This document shows, piece by piece, positions 8,551 through 17,736 of a stretch of DNA of 64,000 nt. The stretch lies in contig NC_018513.1 of the NCBI RefSeq assembly GCF_000292915.1, positions 1,240,001 to 1,304,000 on the forward strand, written 5' to 3'. Within the stretch, counting starts at the first letter, position 1, and each line of letters opens with the position of its first letter. Origin of the DNA: Burkholderia cepacia GG4 (lineage in GTDB: Bacteria > Pseudomonadota > Gammaproteobacteria > Burkholderiales > Burkholderiaceae). The notes beneath the pieces are model-generated. The model was not told the origin of the DNA. It did not search any database and saw nothing but the letters and a program-made list of their open reading frames with translations. Position numbers and translations under genes: made by a program.

Positions 8551-9303
8551 TCAGGAACCCTTGAACATCGACGGCGCGTCGGCCGGCGACACGGGGGTGA
8601 CGGTAGCCGGCGCGGCGGGCGCGGTGCCGGGCGTGGACGCCGCGGCCGCAGGCGGTGCGCCGGCGCTGGCCGAGGCGGGCACCGGTGCCGGGCTGCTCGC
8701 CGGATGCTCGTGCGAATTGACGAGGCGACGCACGTCGCGGTCGGCGCCGGTCGGCGGCGCGCTGACGACGCTCGGCCGGCGGCGGCGCTCGGTCGCGGCG
8801 AGGCGCTCCTTCTGTTCTTCAGGCAGTTGCTGGTAGGCCTTCCACGCGCGTTCGCGTGCCTGGGCCGACAGCTCCTTCGCACTCTGGTAATTCTCGCGCG
8901 CGACGCGGCGCTGCTCGGGTGTCATTCGTGCCCATTCGGACATCCTGTCCTGCAGCTGCTTCTGCGCATCAGGCGTCAATTTCGCGAAACGCGATGCGAT
9001 CTTCAGCCATTTGCGCTTGCGGGCGTCGCTGAAGCCGTCCCACTGGTCGGCGAACGGCGCGAGTGCCGCCCGTTGCGCGGGCGTCAGGCGCGCCCACGAC
9101 AGCGGGCCGTTGGTGGCCGGCAGGGGCAGCGGGGCGAGTTCGGTGGTCAGCCCGGCGGCGGCCGAGCTCGGCGCGGGCGCGCTGCTGGCCGCGGCGGAGA
9201 CCGTCGCGGGGGGCGGGTTGAATCGGGAATAGGTGGCGACGTAGGAAACGGCGATCGCGATCACGCATCCGAAAAATACGGCCAGGCCGCGTTTCTGACT
9301 CAC
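8551..9303 (-). CDS. DUF3106 domain membrane-anchored periplasmic protein
   Basis: A 250-residue protein beginning with a short positive segment and a membrane helix (about residues 7-25), then an Ala/Pro/Ser-rich linker and a predicted alpha-helical DUF3106 region (about residues 65-150). This region contains repeats of the form L-T-P-x-Q with Trp spaced between them (LTPAQRAAL, LTPDAQKQL, MTPEQRRVA), followed by a basic stretch and a low-complexity Ala/Pro/Thr C-tail. The LTPxQ repeats recall the LTxxQ motif of CpxP/Spy/ZraP-type periplasmic sensors, by eye only. I chose GTG at 9303, which has GAGGGGA upstream. Second from last in the sigma cassette. Confidence 0.8.
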   Translation of the reverse strand: MSQKRGLAVFFGCVIAIAVSYVATYSRFNPPPATVSAAASSAPAPSSAAAGLTTELAPLPLPATNGPLSWARLTPAQRAALAPFADQWDGFSDARKRKWLKIASRFAKLTPDAQKQLQDRMSEWARMTPEQRRVARENYQSAKELSAQARERAWKAYQQLPEEQKERLAATERRRRPSVVSAPPTGADRDVRRLVNSHEHPASSPAPVPASASAGAPPAAAASTPGTAPAAPATVTPVSPADAPSMFKGS

Positions 9304-9329
9304 CCGTACGATCCCCTCGTTATTGTCTG

Positions 9330-9755
9330 TTAGCGCGCGTGCGAAAGATACGCGTTGAACCCGTGATCGAGATACGCGTTGAGCGGCAGGTCGTCGCTGA
9401 GCATCGCCGCGTCGATGTCGGCGAGTTCGGCGGTGCGCTGCATGTCTTCCCAGTAGGCGATGCCGACGAGCCCCGCGAGCAGCAGCGCGAGCGGCCACGC
9501 GCGCAGCAGGCGGCGCGCGAATGACGCCGGCGGGCGGCTCACGGGCGTCGGCCCATATGCGCCGGCCGCGCCGGCGAAGGCCGGCACGAACACCGGCGCG
9601 GTCGCGGCTTCCGGTTTCTTGCGCGCGAGCGCGGCCCGGCGCGCGACGGCCAGACGGTCGGTGGTCGCGGCAGGCAGCGCCGCGGCACGTTCGTCCAGCG
9701 CGCGGCGGACCTTCAGCGCGAATTCGTGTTCTCGATTTACGGGAGCGGAGCTCAT
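9330..9755 (-). CDS. DUF3619 family protein, candidate anti-sigma factor
   Basis: A 141-residue DUF3619 protein. It has a soluble, mostly helical N-terminal part (residues 1-80, with an EFALKVRRALDE helix), one membrane segment near residues 87-102 (LRAWPLALLLAGLVGIAYW) and a short acidic C-terminal tail. The start overlaps the sigma factor stop as ATGA. A small single-pass protein with a cytoplasmic N-terminus directly coupled to an ECF sigma gene is the usual layout of an anti-sigma factor. The family itself is uncharacterised as far as I know, so the role is inferred from context. Confidence 0.82.
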   Translation of the reverse strand: MSSAPVNREHEFALKVRRALDERAAALPAATTDRLAVARRAALARKKPEAATAPVFVPAFAGAAGAYGPTPVSRPPASFARRLLRAWPLALLLAGLVGIAYWEDMQRTAELADIDAAMLSDDLPLNAYLDHGFNAYLSHAR

Positions 9756-10315
9756 AGCGTGATTCCTTTGGCCTTGAGCGCTTGCGCCAGGGTGTGGGTG
9801 GCTCGCGAGCAGTGCGTCTTGACGCTGCCTTCGGAGCACCCCATTGCGGCGGCAGTCTCGGCGACATCCATATCTTCCCAATAACGCATCAGGAACGCTT
9901 CCCGTTGACGCGTCGGAAGTTTCTGGATTTCTTCGTCGATCAGGGCCAGAACCTGCTCCCGCTCGAGGCGATGCTCGGTGCTCTCGACACCCGCGTTGTC
10001 GTCTGCGGATTCGAGCGTTTCCAGCGGATCGAAGTCGTCGTCGTCCGTGTTGTTGAGCGACGAGAAGAGCGTGACCCACGTATTGCGGACCTTCTGCCGG
10101 CGGAACCAGTCGTGGATCGCGTTCTGCAGGATCCGCTGGAACAACAGGGGCAGTTCGGCCGCCGGCCGGTCGCCGTATTTCTCCGCCAGCTTGATCATCG
10201 CGTCCTGCACGATGTCGAGCGACGCGTCGTCGTCACGCACGGCGTATGCAGCCTGCTTGAACGCGCGCCTCTCGACGCCCGCCAGAAAGTCGGCGAGTTC
10301 CTTGTCTGATGCCAT
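9752..10315 (-). CDS. ECF-type RNA polymerase sigma factor
   Basis: A 187-residue sigma-70 family factor of the ECF type. Region 2 spans about residues 15-80 (SLDIVQDAMIKLAEKYG, then QNAIHDWFRRQKVRNTW). An acidic linker (NTDDDDFDPLETLES) follows, and region 4 is about residues 125-180, with LPTRQREAFLMRYWEDM and the helix-turn-helix MGCSEGSVKTHCSRA. The ATG at 10315 gives the full region 2; longer in-frame starts lack homology. First gene of a cassette with DUF3619, DUF3106 and RDD, and divergent from ilvB. No classical ECF auto-promoter (GGAAC-type) was recognised upstream. Confidence 0.9.
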   Translation of the reverse strand: MASDKELADFLAGVERRAFKQAAYAVRDDDASLDIVQDAMIKLAEKYGDRPAAELPLLFQRILQNAIHDWFRRQKVRNTWVTLFSSLNNTDDDDFDPLETLESADDNAGVESTEHRLEREQVLALIDEEIQKLPTRQREAFLMRYWEDMDVAETAAAMGCSEGSVKTHCSRATHTLAQALKAKGITL

Positions 10316-10669
10316 TCCGTAAAGGTATGCGCTGCGGACTGCGGCGTGTGAAAAAGGTCGAAAAATTTCGTAAAACCCGCGGATGCTAACAAATTTTCGC
10401 GCGACTTGGCACCGGTGACGGCGCGGTACGTTGCGCGCGAGCCGCGTCCGCGGCCGGCCGGGCGAGGGGCATGATGCGCTGCGGGATATTTTGCTTGACG
10501 GCCCAATCACGACCCGCTATCGTCAATGATTCGCAACATGAAGTGATGGTCTCATTTGAGGCTGGCCCAAGAAGCCCGCCCTTCAAACTGGACGCGCCGC
10601 TTGAACCCGAGCCACAAGCCCGGCAGAGAGCACCCGATCAATTTTTTGCCGAAAATTCGAAAGGTCAAA
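10316..10669 (+). promoter_or_regulatory. Divergent intergenic region with ilvB promoter and 5' leader
   Basis: This 354-base gene-free stretch separates the sigma factor (minus) from ilvB (plus). A good promoter for ilvB is TTGACG at 10495-10500 and TATCGT at 10518-10523 with a 17-bp spacer, giving a leader of about 140 bases. The leader contains a 6-codon ORF at 10526-10546 without Ile/Val/Leu enrichment, and a T-run (TTTTTT, about 10642-10647) close to the ribosome site. I found no convincing amino-acid-rich attenuator peptide. No clear promoter for the sigma gene was seen. Confidence 0.5.
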
Positions 10670-12433
10670 ATGAACATGCCCAGCGCGGAATTCTCCACGT
10701 CGGAACCCCTTTCCCCTCCCGATAGCGACTCCATCGGCGCCACCGTGCTCATGAAGGCACTGGCCGACGAGAACGTCGAATTCATCTGGGGCTACCCCGG
10801 CGGCTCGGTACTCTACATCTACGACGAGCTTTACAAGCAGGACAAGATTCAGCACGTGCTGGTGCGCCACGAACAGGCGGCCGTGCACGCAGCCGATGCG
10901 TATGCGCGCTCTACCGGCAACGTCGGCGTCTGTCTCGTGACGTCCGGCCCCGGTGTCACCAATGCGGTGACCGGCATCGCGACGGCCTACATGGATTCGA
11001 TCCCGATGGTCGTGATCAGCGGCCAGGTGCCGACTGCCGCGATCGGCCAGGATGCATTCCAGGAATGCGATACGGTCGGCATCACGCGTCCGTGCGTGAA
11101 GCACAACTTCCTCGTGAAGGACGTGCGCGACCTCGCGGAAACCGTCAAGAAGGCGTTCTACATCGCCCGTACCGGCCGTCCGGGCCCGGTGCTGATCGAC
11201 ATCCCGAAGGACATCTCGAAGACGCCGTGCCAGTACGAGCCGGTCAAGAGCGTGTCGCTGCGGTCGTACAACCCCGTCACGAAAGGCCATTCGGGCCAGA
11301 TCCGCAAGGCCGTGTCGCTGCTGCTGTCGGCGAAGCGTCCTTACATCTACACGGGCGGCGGCATCATCCTCGCCGACGCGGCGCGCGAACTGAACCAGTT
11401 CGCCGACCTGCTCGGCTACCCGGTCACGAACACGCTGATGGGCCTCGGCGGCTATCGCGCGTCGGACAGGAAGTTCCTCGGCATGCTCGGCATGCATGGC
11501 ACCTACGAAGCGAACATGGCGATGCAGCACTGTGACGTGCTGATCGCGATCGGCGCCCGCTTCGACGACCGCGTGATCGGCGACCCGGCGCACTTCGCGT
11601 CGCGTCCGCGCAAGATCATCCACATCGACATCGACCCGTCGTCGATCTCGAAGCGCGTGAAGGTCGATATCCCGATCGTCGGCGACGTGAAGGAAGTGCT
11701 GAAGGAGCTGATCGAGCAGTTGCAGACGGCCGAGCATGGCCCCGACACCGAGGCGCTTGCGCAATGGTGGAAGGACATCGAGGGCTGGCGCTCGAAAGAT
11801 TGCCTGAAGTTCGACCGCGAAAGCGAGATCATCAAGCCGCAGTACGTTGTCGAGAAGGCGTGGGAACTGACGGACGGCAATGCGTTCGTGTGCTCGGACG
11901 TCGGCCAGCACCAGATGTGGGCCGCGCAGTTCTACCGTTTCAACAAGCCGCGTCGCTGGATCAATTCCGGCGGCCTCGGCACGATGGGCTTCGGCCTGCC
12001 GGCAGCGATGGGCGTCAAGATGGCGCACCCGGACGACGACGTGCTGTGCATCACGGGCGAAGGCTCGATCCAGATGTGCATCCAGGAACTGTCGACCTGC
12101 CTGCAGTACGACACGCCCGTGAAGATCATTTCGCTGAACAACCGCTATCTCGGCATGGTCCGCCAGTGGCAGCAGATCGAATACAGCAAGCGCTATTCGC
12201 ATTCGTACATGGATGCGCTGCCTGACTTCGTGAAGCTCGCCGAAGCGTACGGCCATGTCGGCATGCGGATCGAAAAGACCTCGGATGTGGAGCCGGCGCT
12301 GAAGGAAGCGCTGCGCCTGAAGGACCGCACCGTGTTTCTCGACTTCCAGACCGATCCGACCGAAAACGTCTGGCCGATGGTACAGGCCGGCAAGGGCATC
12401 ACCGAGATGCTGCTCGGATCGGAAGATCTGTAA
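10670..12433 (+). CDS. ilvB: Acetolactate synthase large (catalytic) subunit
   Basis: A 587-residue thiamine-diphosphate enzyme that condenses two pyruvates to acetolactate (valine/leucine) or pyruvate with 2-oxobutyrate (isoleucine). Visible are the catalytic Glu region VRHEQAAVHAADAYAR, SGPGVTNAVTGIATAY, the central FAD-binding domain, and the C-terminal ThDP motif starting GEGSIQMCIQEL with NNRYLGMVRQWQ. Length is normal for an AHAS large subunit. I chose ATG at 10670, preceded by AAAGG; an ATG two codons later is also possible. It is followed by ilvN and ilvC, forming the ilvBNC operon. Confidence 0.96.
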   Translation: MNMPSAEFSTSEPLSPPDSDSIGATVLMKALADENVEFIWGYPGGSVLYIYDELYKQDKIQHVLVRHEQAAVHAADAYARSTGNVGVCLVTSGPGVTNAVTGIATAYMDSIPMVVISGQVPTAAIGQDAFQECDTVGITRPCVKHNFLVKDVRDLAETVKKAFYIARTGRPGPVLIDIPKDISKTPCQYEPVKSVSLRSYNPVTKGHSGQIRKAVSLLLSAKRPYIYTGGGIILADAARELNQFADLLGYPVTNTLMGLGGYRASDRKFLGMLGMHGTYEANMAMQHCDVLIAIGARFDDRVIGDPAHFASRPRKIIHIDIDPSSISKRVKVDIPIVGDVKEVLKELIEQLQTAEHGPDTEALAQWWKDIEGWRSKDCLKFDRESEIIKPQYVVEKAWELTDGNAFVCSDVGQHQMWAAQFYRFNKPRRWINSGGLGTMGFGLPAAMGVKMAHPDDDVLCITGEGSIQMCIQELSTCLQYDTPVKIISLNNRYLGMVRQWQQIEYSKRYSHSYMDALPDFVKLAEAYGHVGMRIEKTSDVEPALKEALRLKDRTVFLDFQTDPTENVWPMVQAGKGITEMLLGSEDL

Positions 12434-12544
12434 CGGCGCGACGCGCGCGAGGCCCGGAGCGGCCGCCTTCACGAAGGGCGGTGCGGCACCAGGCGGCGCG
12501 CGGCGCGTGTGAATCGACACGGACACATTCTGGAAGAAGTGAAC
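12434..12544 (+). other. GC-rich structured spacer between ilvB and ilvN
   Basis: This 111-base spacer is unusually rich in inverted repeats for an operon gap. CCGCC and GGCGG flank an inner loop around 12460-12485 with TTC/GAA extending the stem, and outer GCGCG tracts near 12436-12450 can pair with those near 12495-12508. The ribosome site GGAAGAAG follows at about 12531-12538. Betaproteobacteria are reported to carry a conserved ilvH RNA motif upstream of the small-subunit gene; this may be an instance, which I recall but could not check. Confidence 0.4.
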
Positions 12545-13036
12545 ATGAGACACATCATTTCCGTCCTGCTGGAAAACGAACCGGGCGCGCTGTCGCGCGT
12601 GGTCGGTCTGTTTTCCGCACGCGGCTACAACATCGAAACCTTGACGGTGGCGCCGACCGAAGACCAATCGCTGTCGCGGCTCACCATCGTTTCCATTGGC
12701 TCGGACGACGTGATCGAACAGATCACGAAGCATCTGAACCGCCTGATCGAGGTGGTGAAAGTGGTGGACCTGACCGACGGTGCACACATCGAACGCGAGC
12801 TGATGCTGATCAAGGTACGTGCAGTGGGCAAGGAGCGCGAAGAAATGAAGCGGATGTCGGACATTTTCCGCGGCCGCATCATCGACGTGACCGAAAAGAC
12901 CTACACGATCGAATTGACGGGCGCGAGCGACAAGCTCGACGCATTCATCCAGGGGCTGGACGCCAGCGCGATCCTAGAGACCGTGCGTACCGGCAGCTCC
13001 GGCATCGGACGCGGCGAGCGCATCCTGAAGGTGTAA
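12545..13036 (+). CDS. ilvN: Acetolactate synthase small (regulatory) subunit
   Basis: A 163-residue regulatory subunit of acetolactate synthase that activates IlvB and carries valine feedback inhibition. It has the N-terminal ACT domain (residues about 3-75; HIISVLLENEPGALSRVVGLFSARGYNIETL is the classic pattern) and the C-terminal ALS_ss_C domain ending in GIGRGERILKV. The ATG at 12545 is preceded by GGAAGAAG. It lies after the structured ilvB-ilvN spacer and 94 bases before ilvC. Length equals E. coli IlvH-type subunits. Confidence 0.96.
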   Translation: MRHIISVLLENEPGALSRVVGLFSARGYNIETLTVAPTEDQSLSRLTIVSIGSDDVIEQITKHLNRLIEVVKVVDLTDGAHIERELMLIKVRAVGKEREEMKRMSDIFRGRIIDVTEKTYTIELTGASDKLDAFIQGLDASAILETVRTGSSGIGRGERILKV

Positions 13037-13112
13037 TGCCAAGAGGCACGCCGGGTGCGCCGTCATGTCCCGGCCCGCAGTACCCAATCCGAACGAATTG
13101 TTGAATTTTTGA

Positions 13113-14147
<1,035 letters not shown>

Positions 14148-14191
14148 GCACCGCGTGCTGTTCCGGCCCTTCGAGTGGAGGGTCGGTATCA

Positions 14192-14230
14192 AAAAGCCGC
14201 CCGAAGGCAGTAGTGCCCCGGGCGGCTTTT
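14192..14230 (+). terminator. Rho-independent terminator after ilvC
   Basis: A perfect inverted repeat AAAAGCCGCCCG (14192-14203) and CGGGCGGCTTTT (14219-14230) with a 15-base loop. The T-run is inside the arm. It ends the ilvBNC transcript 44 bases after ilvC. Confidence 0.88.
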
Positions 14231-14274
14231 GCTATCCTACGGGCTTTGCAATTCACCGAACACCGAACGAACCC

Positions 14275-14919
14275 ATGAACTATCCTCATCCGATCATCGC
14301 GCGCGAAGGCTGGCCGTTCATCGCGATTGCAGCCGTCATCGCGTTGTTGATCCACGCCATCGGGGGCTTCGGCTTCGCGTGGCCGTTCTGGCTGCTGCTC
14401 GTTTTCGTCGTCCAGTTCTTCCGCGATCCGCAGCGCCCGATCCCGGCGCAGCCGAACGCGGTGCTGTGCCCGGCGGACGGCCGCATCGTCGCGGTCGAGA
14501 CCACGCAGGATCCGTACGCGAACCGCGAAGCGCTGAAGATCAGCGTGTTCATGAATGTCTTCAACGTCCATTCGCAGCGTTCGCCGGTCGATGGCGCGAT
14601 CTCCAAGGTCGAGTATTTCCCGGGCGCGTTCCTGAACGCGGCGATCGACAAGGCGTCGACCGAGAACGAGCGCAATGCGGTCGTGATCCAGACGGCGAGC
14701 GGCAAGACCGTCACCGCCGTGCAGATCGCCGGCCTCGTCGCGCGCCGGATCCTCTGCTACGTGCGCGCCGGCGAGCCGCTGTCGCGCGGCCAGCGCTACG
14801 GTTTCATCCGCTTCGGTTCGCGCGTCGACGTGTACCTGCCGCTTGGCAGCCGCGCGAAGGTGTCGATCGGCGAGAAGGTCTACGCGTCGTCGACGATCCT
14901 CGCCGAGCTCGAACAGTAA
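14275..14919 (+). CDS. psd: Phosphatidylserine decarboxylase, short form
   Basis: A 214-residue pyruvoyl-dependent phosphatidylserine decarboxylase of the short (Psd-A like) type that makes phosphatidylethanolamine. Two hydrophobic segments occupy residues about 12-45, followed by the decarboxylase domain with [16 protein letters not shown] and the C-terminal self-cleavage Gly-Ser in [12 protein letters not shown] near residue 180. In this short form GS replaces the LGST motif of E. coli Psd. It starts 45 bases after the ilvC terminator and is followed at 16 bases by pssA, which makes its substrate. Confidence 0.93.
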   Translation: MNYPHPIIAREGWPFIAIAAVIALLIHAIGGFGFAWPFWLLLVFVVQFFRDPQRPIPAQPNAVLCPADGRIVAVETTQDPYANREALKISVFMNVFNVHSQRSPVDGAISKVEYFPGAFLNAAIDKASTENERNAVVIQTASGKTVTAVQIAGLVARRILCYVRAGEPLSRGQRYGFIRFGSRVDVYLPLGSRAKVSIGEKVYASSTILAELEQ

Positions 14920-14934
14920 GCGGCGGGACGCACG

Positions 14935-15807
14935 ATGGCCGCATTCAAACCGCGCCGGCCGCGCAACGGCTCCAGCCAGACGCCACGCCCGTTCCGCCGC
15001 AACAAGGTGATGGCGCCCGATCCCACGCCGCTCGAGAGCCGCCGCGCCGCGCGCCAGCGGTTCCTGAAGACGCGCGGCATCTACCTGCTGCCGAACGCAT
15101 TCACGACCGCCGCGCTGTTCTGCGGCTTCTTCGCGGTCGTGCAGGCGATGAACGTGCGCTTCGAGATCGCCGCGATCGCAATTTTCGTCGCGATGGTTCT
15201 CGACGGGATGGACGGGCGCGTCGCGCGGATGACGCATACGCAAAGCGCGTTCGGCGAACAGTTCGACAGCCTGTCGGACATGGTGTCGTTCGGCGTCGCG
15301 CCCGCACTCGTGATGTACGAGTGGGTGCTGAAGGATCTCGGCCGCTGGGGCTGGCTCGCCGCGTTCGTCTACTGCTCGGGCGCCGCGCTGCGACTCGCGC
15401 GCTTCAATACGAACATCGGCAGCGTCGACAAGCGTTTCTTCCAGGGGTTGCCGAGCCCGGCCGCCGCCGCGCTGATCGCCGGCTTCGTCTGGCTCGCGAC
15501 CGACAACCGCGTGCCGATGAAGCTCGGCTGGCTGCCGTGGGTCGCGTTCGCGCTGACGATCTACGCGGGTGTGACGATGGTGTCGAACGCGCCGTTCTAC
15601 AGCGGCAAGGCGCTCGATGTCCGCCACCGCGTGCCGTTCGCGGCGATCCTGCTGGTCGTCGTCGCGTTCGTGCTCGTGTCGTCCGATCCGCCGCTGATGC
15701 TGTTCTGCCTGTTCGTGCTGTACGGGCTGTCGGGCTACGTGTTCTGGGCCTATATGGCCGTCCGGGGGCGCGCGAATCCCGCGCGCTCGTCGCAGCGCGA
15801 TCACTGA
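14935..15807 (+). CDS. pssA: CDP-diacylglycerol-serine O-phosphatidyltransferase
   Basis: A 290-residue membrane-bound CDP-alcohol phosphatidyltransferase making phosphatidylserine from CDP-diacylglycerol and serine. The catalytic signature D-G-x2-AR-x8-G-x3-D-x3-D is visible as DGMDGRVARMTHTQSAFGEQFDSLSD near residues 93-118. An N-terminal basic tail of about 45 residues precedes six or so membrane segments. Directly downstream of psd, the next enzyme of the pathway, so both form a phosphatidylethanolamine operon. A hairpin terminator follows. Confidence 0.94.
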   Translation: MAAFKPRRPRNGSSQTPRPFRRNKVMAPDPTPLESRRAARQRFLKTRGIYLLPNAFTTAALFCGFFAVVQAMNVRFEIAAIAIFVAMVLDGMDGRVARMTHTQSAFGEQFDSLSDMVSFGVAPALVMYEWVLKDLGRWGWLAAFVYCSGAALRLARFNTNIGSVDKRFFQGLPSPAAAALIAGFVWLATDNRVPMKLGWLPWVAFALTIYAGVTMVSNAPFYSGKALDVRHRVPFAAILLVVVAFVLVSSDPPLMLFCLFVLYGLSGYVFWAYMAVRGRANPARSSQRDH

Positions 15808-15823
15808 CGCGCAACCGGTCCGG

Positions 15824-15850
15824 AAACGGCGGCCTCGGGGCCGCCGTTTT
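15824..15850 (+). terminator. Rho-independent terminator after pssA
   Basis: AAACGGCGGCC (15824-15834) pairs with GGCCGCCGTTT (15839-15849) around a TCGG loop and ends in TTTT. It closes the psd-pssA operon. Confidence 0.88.
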
Positions 15851-15901
15851 CATTTGCCCCTGTTTCGCTCGGCGCGGCCCGGCACCGCGGGTGCCGTCCG
15901 A

Positions 15902-15930
15902 TTGCGCACCCGGCGGAATGCCGCTATAGT
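15902..15930 (+). promoter_or_regulatory. leuA promoter
   Basis: TTGCGC at 15902-15907 and TATAGT at 15925-15930 have an exact 17-bp spacer. The predicted start of transcription (about 15936-15938) falls on or one to two bases before the ATG of a Leu-rich short ORF. The leader ORF would therefore be translated from a leaderless transcript. Confidence 0.65.
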
Positions 15931-15937
15931 CTTCGGC

Positions 15938-16018
15938 ATGACCGCATTTTCCCGCCTCTCCCTCCTTCTAGCCGGTGCGCCGCTACGCGCGCTAGCTTTG
16001 GCGCGCCTGCCGCGCTGA
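15938..16018 (+). CDS. leuL: Leu-rich leader peptide of leuA (attenuator)
   Basis: A 26-codon ORF upstream of leuA. It encodes a peptide with 8 leucines (residues 7, 9, 10, 11, 16, 19, 21 and 24), reading MTAFSRLSLLLAGAPLRALA for its first 20 residues. Three of the Leu codons are CTA and one is CTT, codons hardly used in the surrounding genes, which use CTG and CTC. That is the mark of a ribosome-stalling leader that senses charged tRNA-Leu. No Shine-Dalgarno precedes it, and the promoter places its ATG at the 5' end of the RNA. The symbol leuL is by analogy with the enterobacterial leader; there is no sequence homology. Confidence 0.7.
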   Translation: MTAFSRLSLLLAGAPLRALALARLPR

Positions 16019-16052
16019 CCGTTCTCGCCCTCCGTCAAGCCTCGTCTGTTGT

Positions 16053-16081
16053 TGAGCGTCGCCAGCGGTGGCGCGATCTCA
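16053..16081 (+). promoter_or_regulatory. Hairpin in leuA leader, possible attenuator stem
   Basis: TGAGCG, a bulge, then CGCCA (16060-16064) pairs over a GCGG tetraloop with TGGCG (16069-16073), and CG and CTCA extend the stem to 16081. The following bases (TTACGTTT) are only a weak T-run. This could be a terminator arm or a Rho-dependent attenuation structure. A competing GCGCGC/GCGCGC stem lies inside the leader ORF over its Leu codons (about 15987-16006). Confidence 0.4.
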
Positions 16082-16120
16082 TTACGTTTGACTTCCGTAT
16101 AAAGAGCCCTGGAGCCCCCC

Positions 16121-17665
16121 ATGACAGACAAGCTGATCATTTTCGATACGACGTTGCGTGACGGCGAACAATCGCCCGGCGCGTCGATGACGAAGGAAGA
16201 GAAAATCCGTATCGCGAAGCATCTCGAGCGGATGAAGGTCGACGTGATCGAGGCCGGTTTCGCGGCCAGCTCGAACGGCGACTTCGACGCGATCCACACG
16301 ATCGCCGGTCTCGTGAAGGACAGCACGATCTGCTCGCTGGCGCGCGCCAACGACAAGGACATCCAGCGCGCAGCCGACGCGCTGAAGCCGGCCAACAGCT
16401 CGCGGATCCACACGTTCATCGCGACGTCGCCGCTGCACATGGAGAAGAAGCTGCGGATGACGCCGGACCAGGTGTTCGAGCAGGCGCGCCTCGCGGTGCG
16501 CTTCGCGCGCAAGTTCACCGACAACGTCGAATTCTCGCCGGAAGACGGCAGCCGCTCGGATCTCGACTTCCTGTGCCGCGTGCTGGAAGCCGTGATCGCC
16601 GAGGGTGCGACGACGATCAACATCGCCGACACGGTCGGCTACGGCGTGCCGGAGCTCTACGGCCAGCTGGTGAAGACGCTGCGCGAACGCATTCCGAACT
16701 CGGACAAGGCGATCTTCTCCGTGCATTGCCACAACGACCTCGGGATGGCGGTGGCGAACTCGCTGGCCGGCGTGAAGATCGGCGGTGCGCGCCAGGTCGA
16801 GTGCACGATCAACGGTCTCGGCGAGCGCGCGGGCAATACGTCGCTCGAAGAAATCGTGATGGCCGTGAAGACCCGCAAGGACTACTTCGGCCTCGACGTA
16901 GGCATCGACACGACGCAGATCGTGCCGACGTCGAAGCTCGTGTCGCAGATCACCGGTTTCGTCGTCCAGCCGAACAAGGCCGTGGTCGGCGCGAACGCCT
17001 TCGCGCACGCGTCGGGCATCCACCAGGACGGCGTGCTGAAGGCGCGCGACACCTACGAGATCATGCGCGCGGAAGATGTGGGCTGGACCGCGAACAAGAT
17101 CGTGCTCGGCAAGTTGTCGGGCCGCAACGCGTTCAAGCAGCGCCTGCAGGAGCTCGGCGTGTCGCTCGACAGCGAAGCCGAACTGAACGCCGCGTTCATG
17201 CGCTTCAAGGACTTGGCCGACCGCAAGTCCGAGATCTTCGACGAAGACATCATCGCGATCGTCTCCGAAGAGTCGGCGTTCGCGCACGAGCAGGAACACT
17301 TCAAGTTCGTGTCGCTGTCGCAGCACTCGGAAACCGGCGAGCAGCCGCAGGCCAAGGTAGTATTCGGCGTCGAGGGCAAGGAAGTGACCGGCGAGGCGCG
17401 CGGCAACGGCCCGGTCGATGCGACGTTCAACGCGATCGAGAGCGAAGTCGGCAGCGGTTCGGAACTGCTGCTGTACTCGGTGAACGCGATCACGACCGGC
17501 ACCCAGGCGCAGGGCGAAGTGACCGTCCGGCTGTCGAAGAGCGGGCGGATCGTCAACGGCGTCGGCACCGATCCGGACATCGTCGCGGCTTCCGCGAAGG
17601 CGTACATCGCCGCGCTGAACAAGCTGCACTCGAAGGACGACAAGCTCAACCCGCAGCGCTCATAA
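16121..17665 (+). CDS. leuA: 2-isopropylmalate synthase
   Basis: A 514-residue enzyme that condenses acetyl-CoA with 2-oxoisovalerate, the first committed step of leucine synthesis. The N-terminal TIM-barrel has the metal and substrate motif [13 protein letters not shown] (residues about 6-18) and the metal ligands in [17 protein letters not shown] linker leads to the C-terminal LeuA dimer (allosteric, leucine-binding) domain from about residue 385. Length matches LeuA type 1. It stands downstream of a Leu-rich leader and ends at a strong terminator. Its substrate comes from the ilvBNC pathway just upstream. Confidence 0.96.
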   Translation: MTDKLIIFDTTLRDGEQSPGASMTKEEKIRIAKHLERMKVDVIEAGFAASSNGDFDAIHTIAGLVKDSTICSLARANDKDIQRAADALKPANSSRIHTFIATSPLHMEKKLRMTPDQVFEQARLAVRFARKFTDNVEFSPEDGSRSDLDFLCRVLEAVIAEGATTINIADTVGYGVPELYGQLVKTLRERIPNSDKAIFSVHCHNDLGMAVANSLAGVKIGGARQVECTINGLGERAGNTSLEEIVMAVKTRKDYFGLDVGIDTTQIVPTSKLVSQITGFVVQPNKAVVGANAFAHASGIHQDGVLKARDTYEIMRAEDVGWTANKIVLGKLSGRNAFKQRLQELGVSLDSEAELNAAFMRFKDLADRKSEIFDEDIIAIVSEESAFAHEQEHFKFVSLSQHSETGEQPQAKVVFGVEGKEVTGEARGNGPVDATFNAIESEVGSGSELLLYSVNAITTGTQAQGEVTVRLSKSGRIVNGVGTDPDIVAASAKAYIAALNKLHSKDDKLNPQRS

Positions 17666-17687
17666 GCGCCGCGCGTCGAGCGCTCGA

Positions 17688-17726
17688 AACGCCCCGTGCG
17701 GCCTGGTGCCGCCCGGGGCGTTTTTT
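17688..17726 (+). terminator. Rho-independent terminator after leuA
   Basis: AACGCCCCG (17688-17696) and CGGGGCGTT (17714-17722), with an inner GCGGC/GCCGC extension, followed by TTTTTT. The converging SulP gene ends 11 bases further on. Confidence 0.9.
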
Positions 17727-17736
17727 CATGCGCCGC

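Noticed and set aside
10471..10725. Short plus-strand frame over the ilvB leader
   Set aside because: It overlaps the real ilvB start out of frame, without Ile/Val/Leu enrichment or homology.
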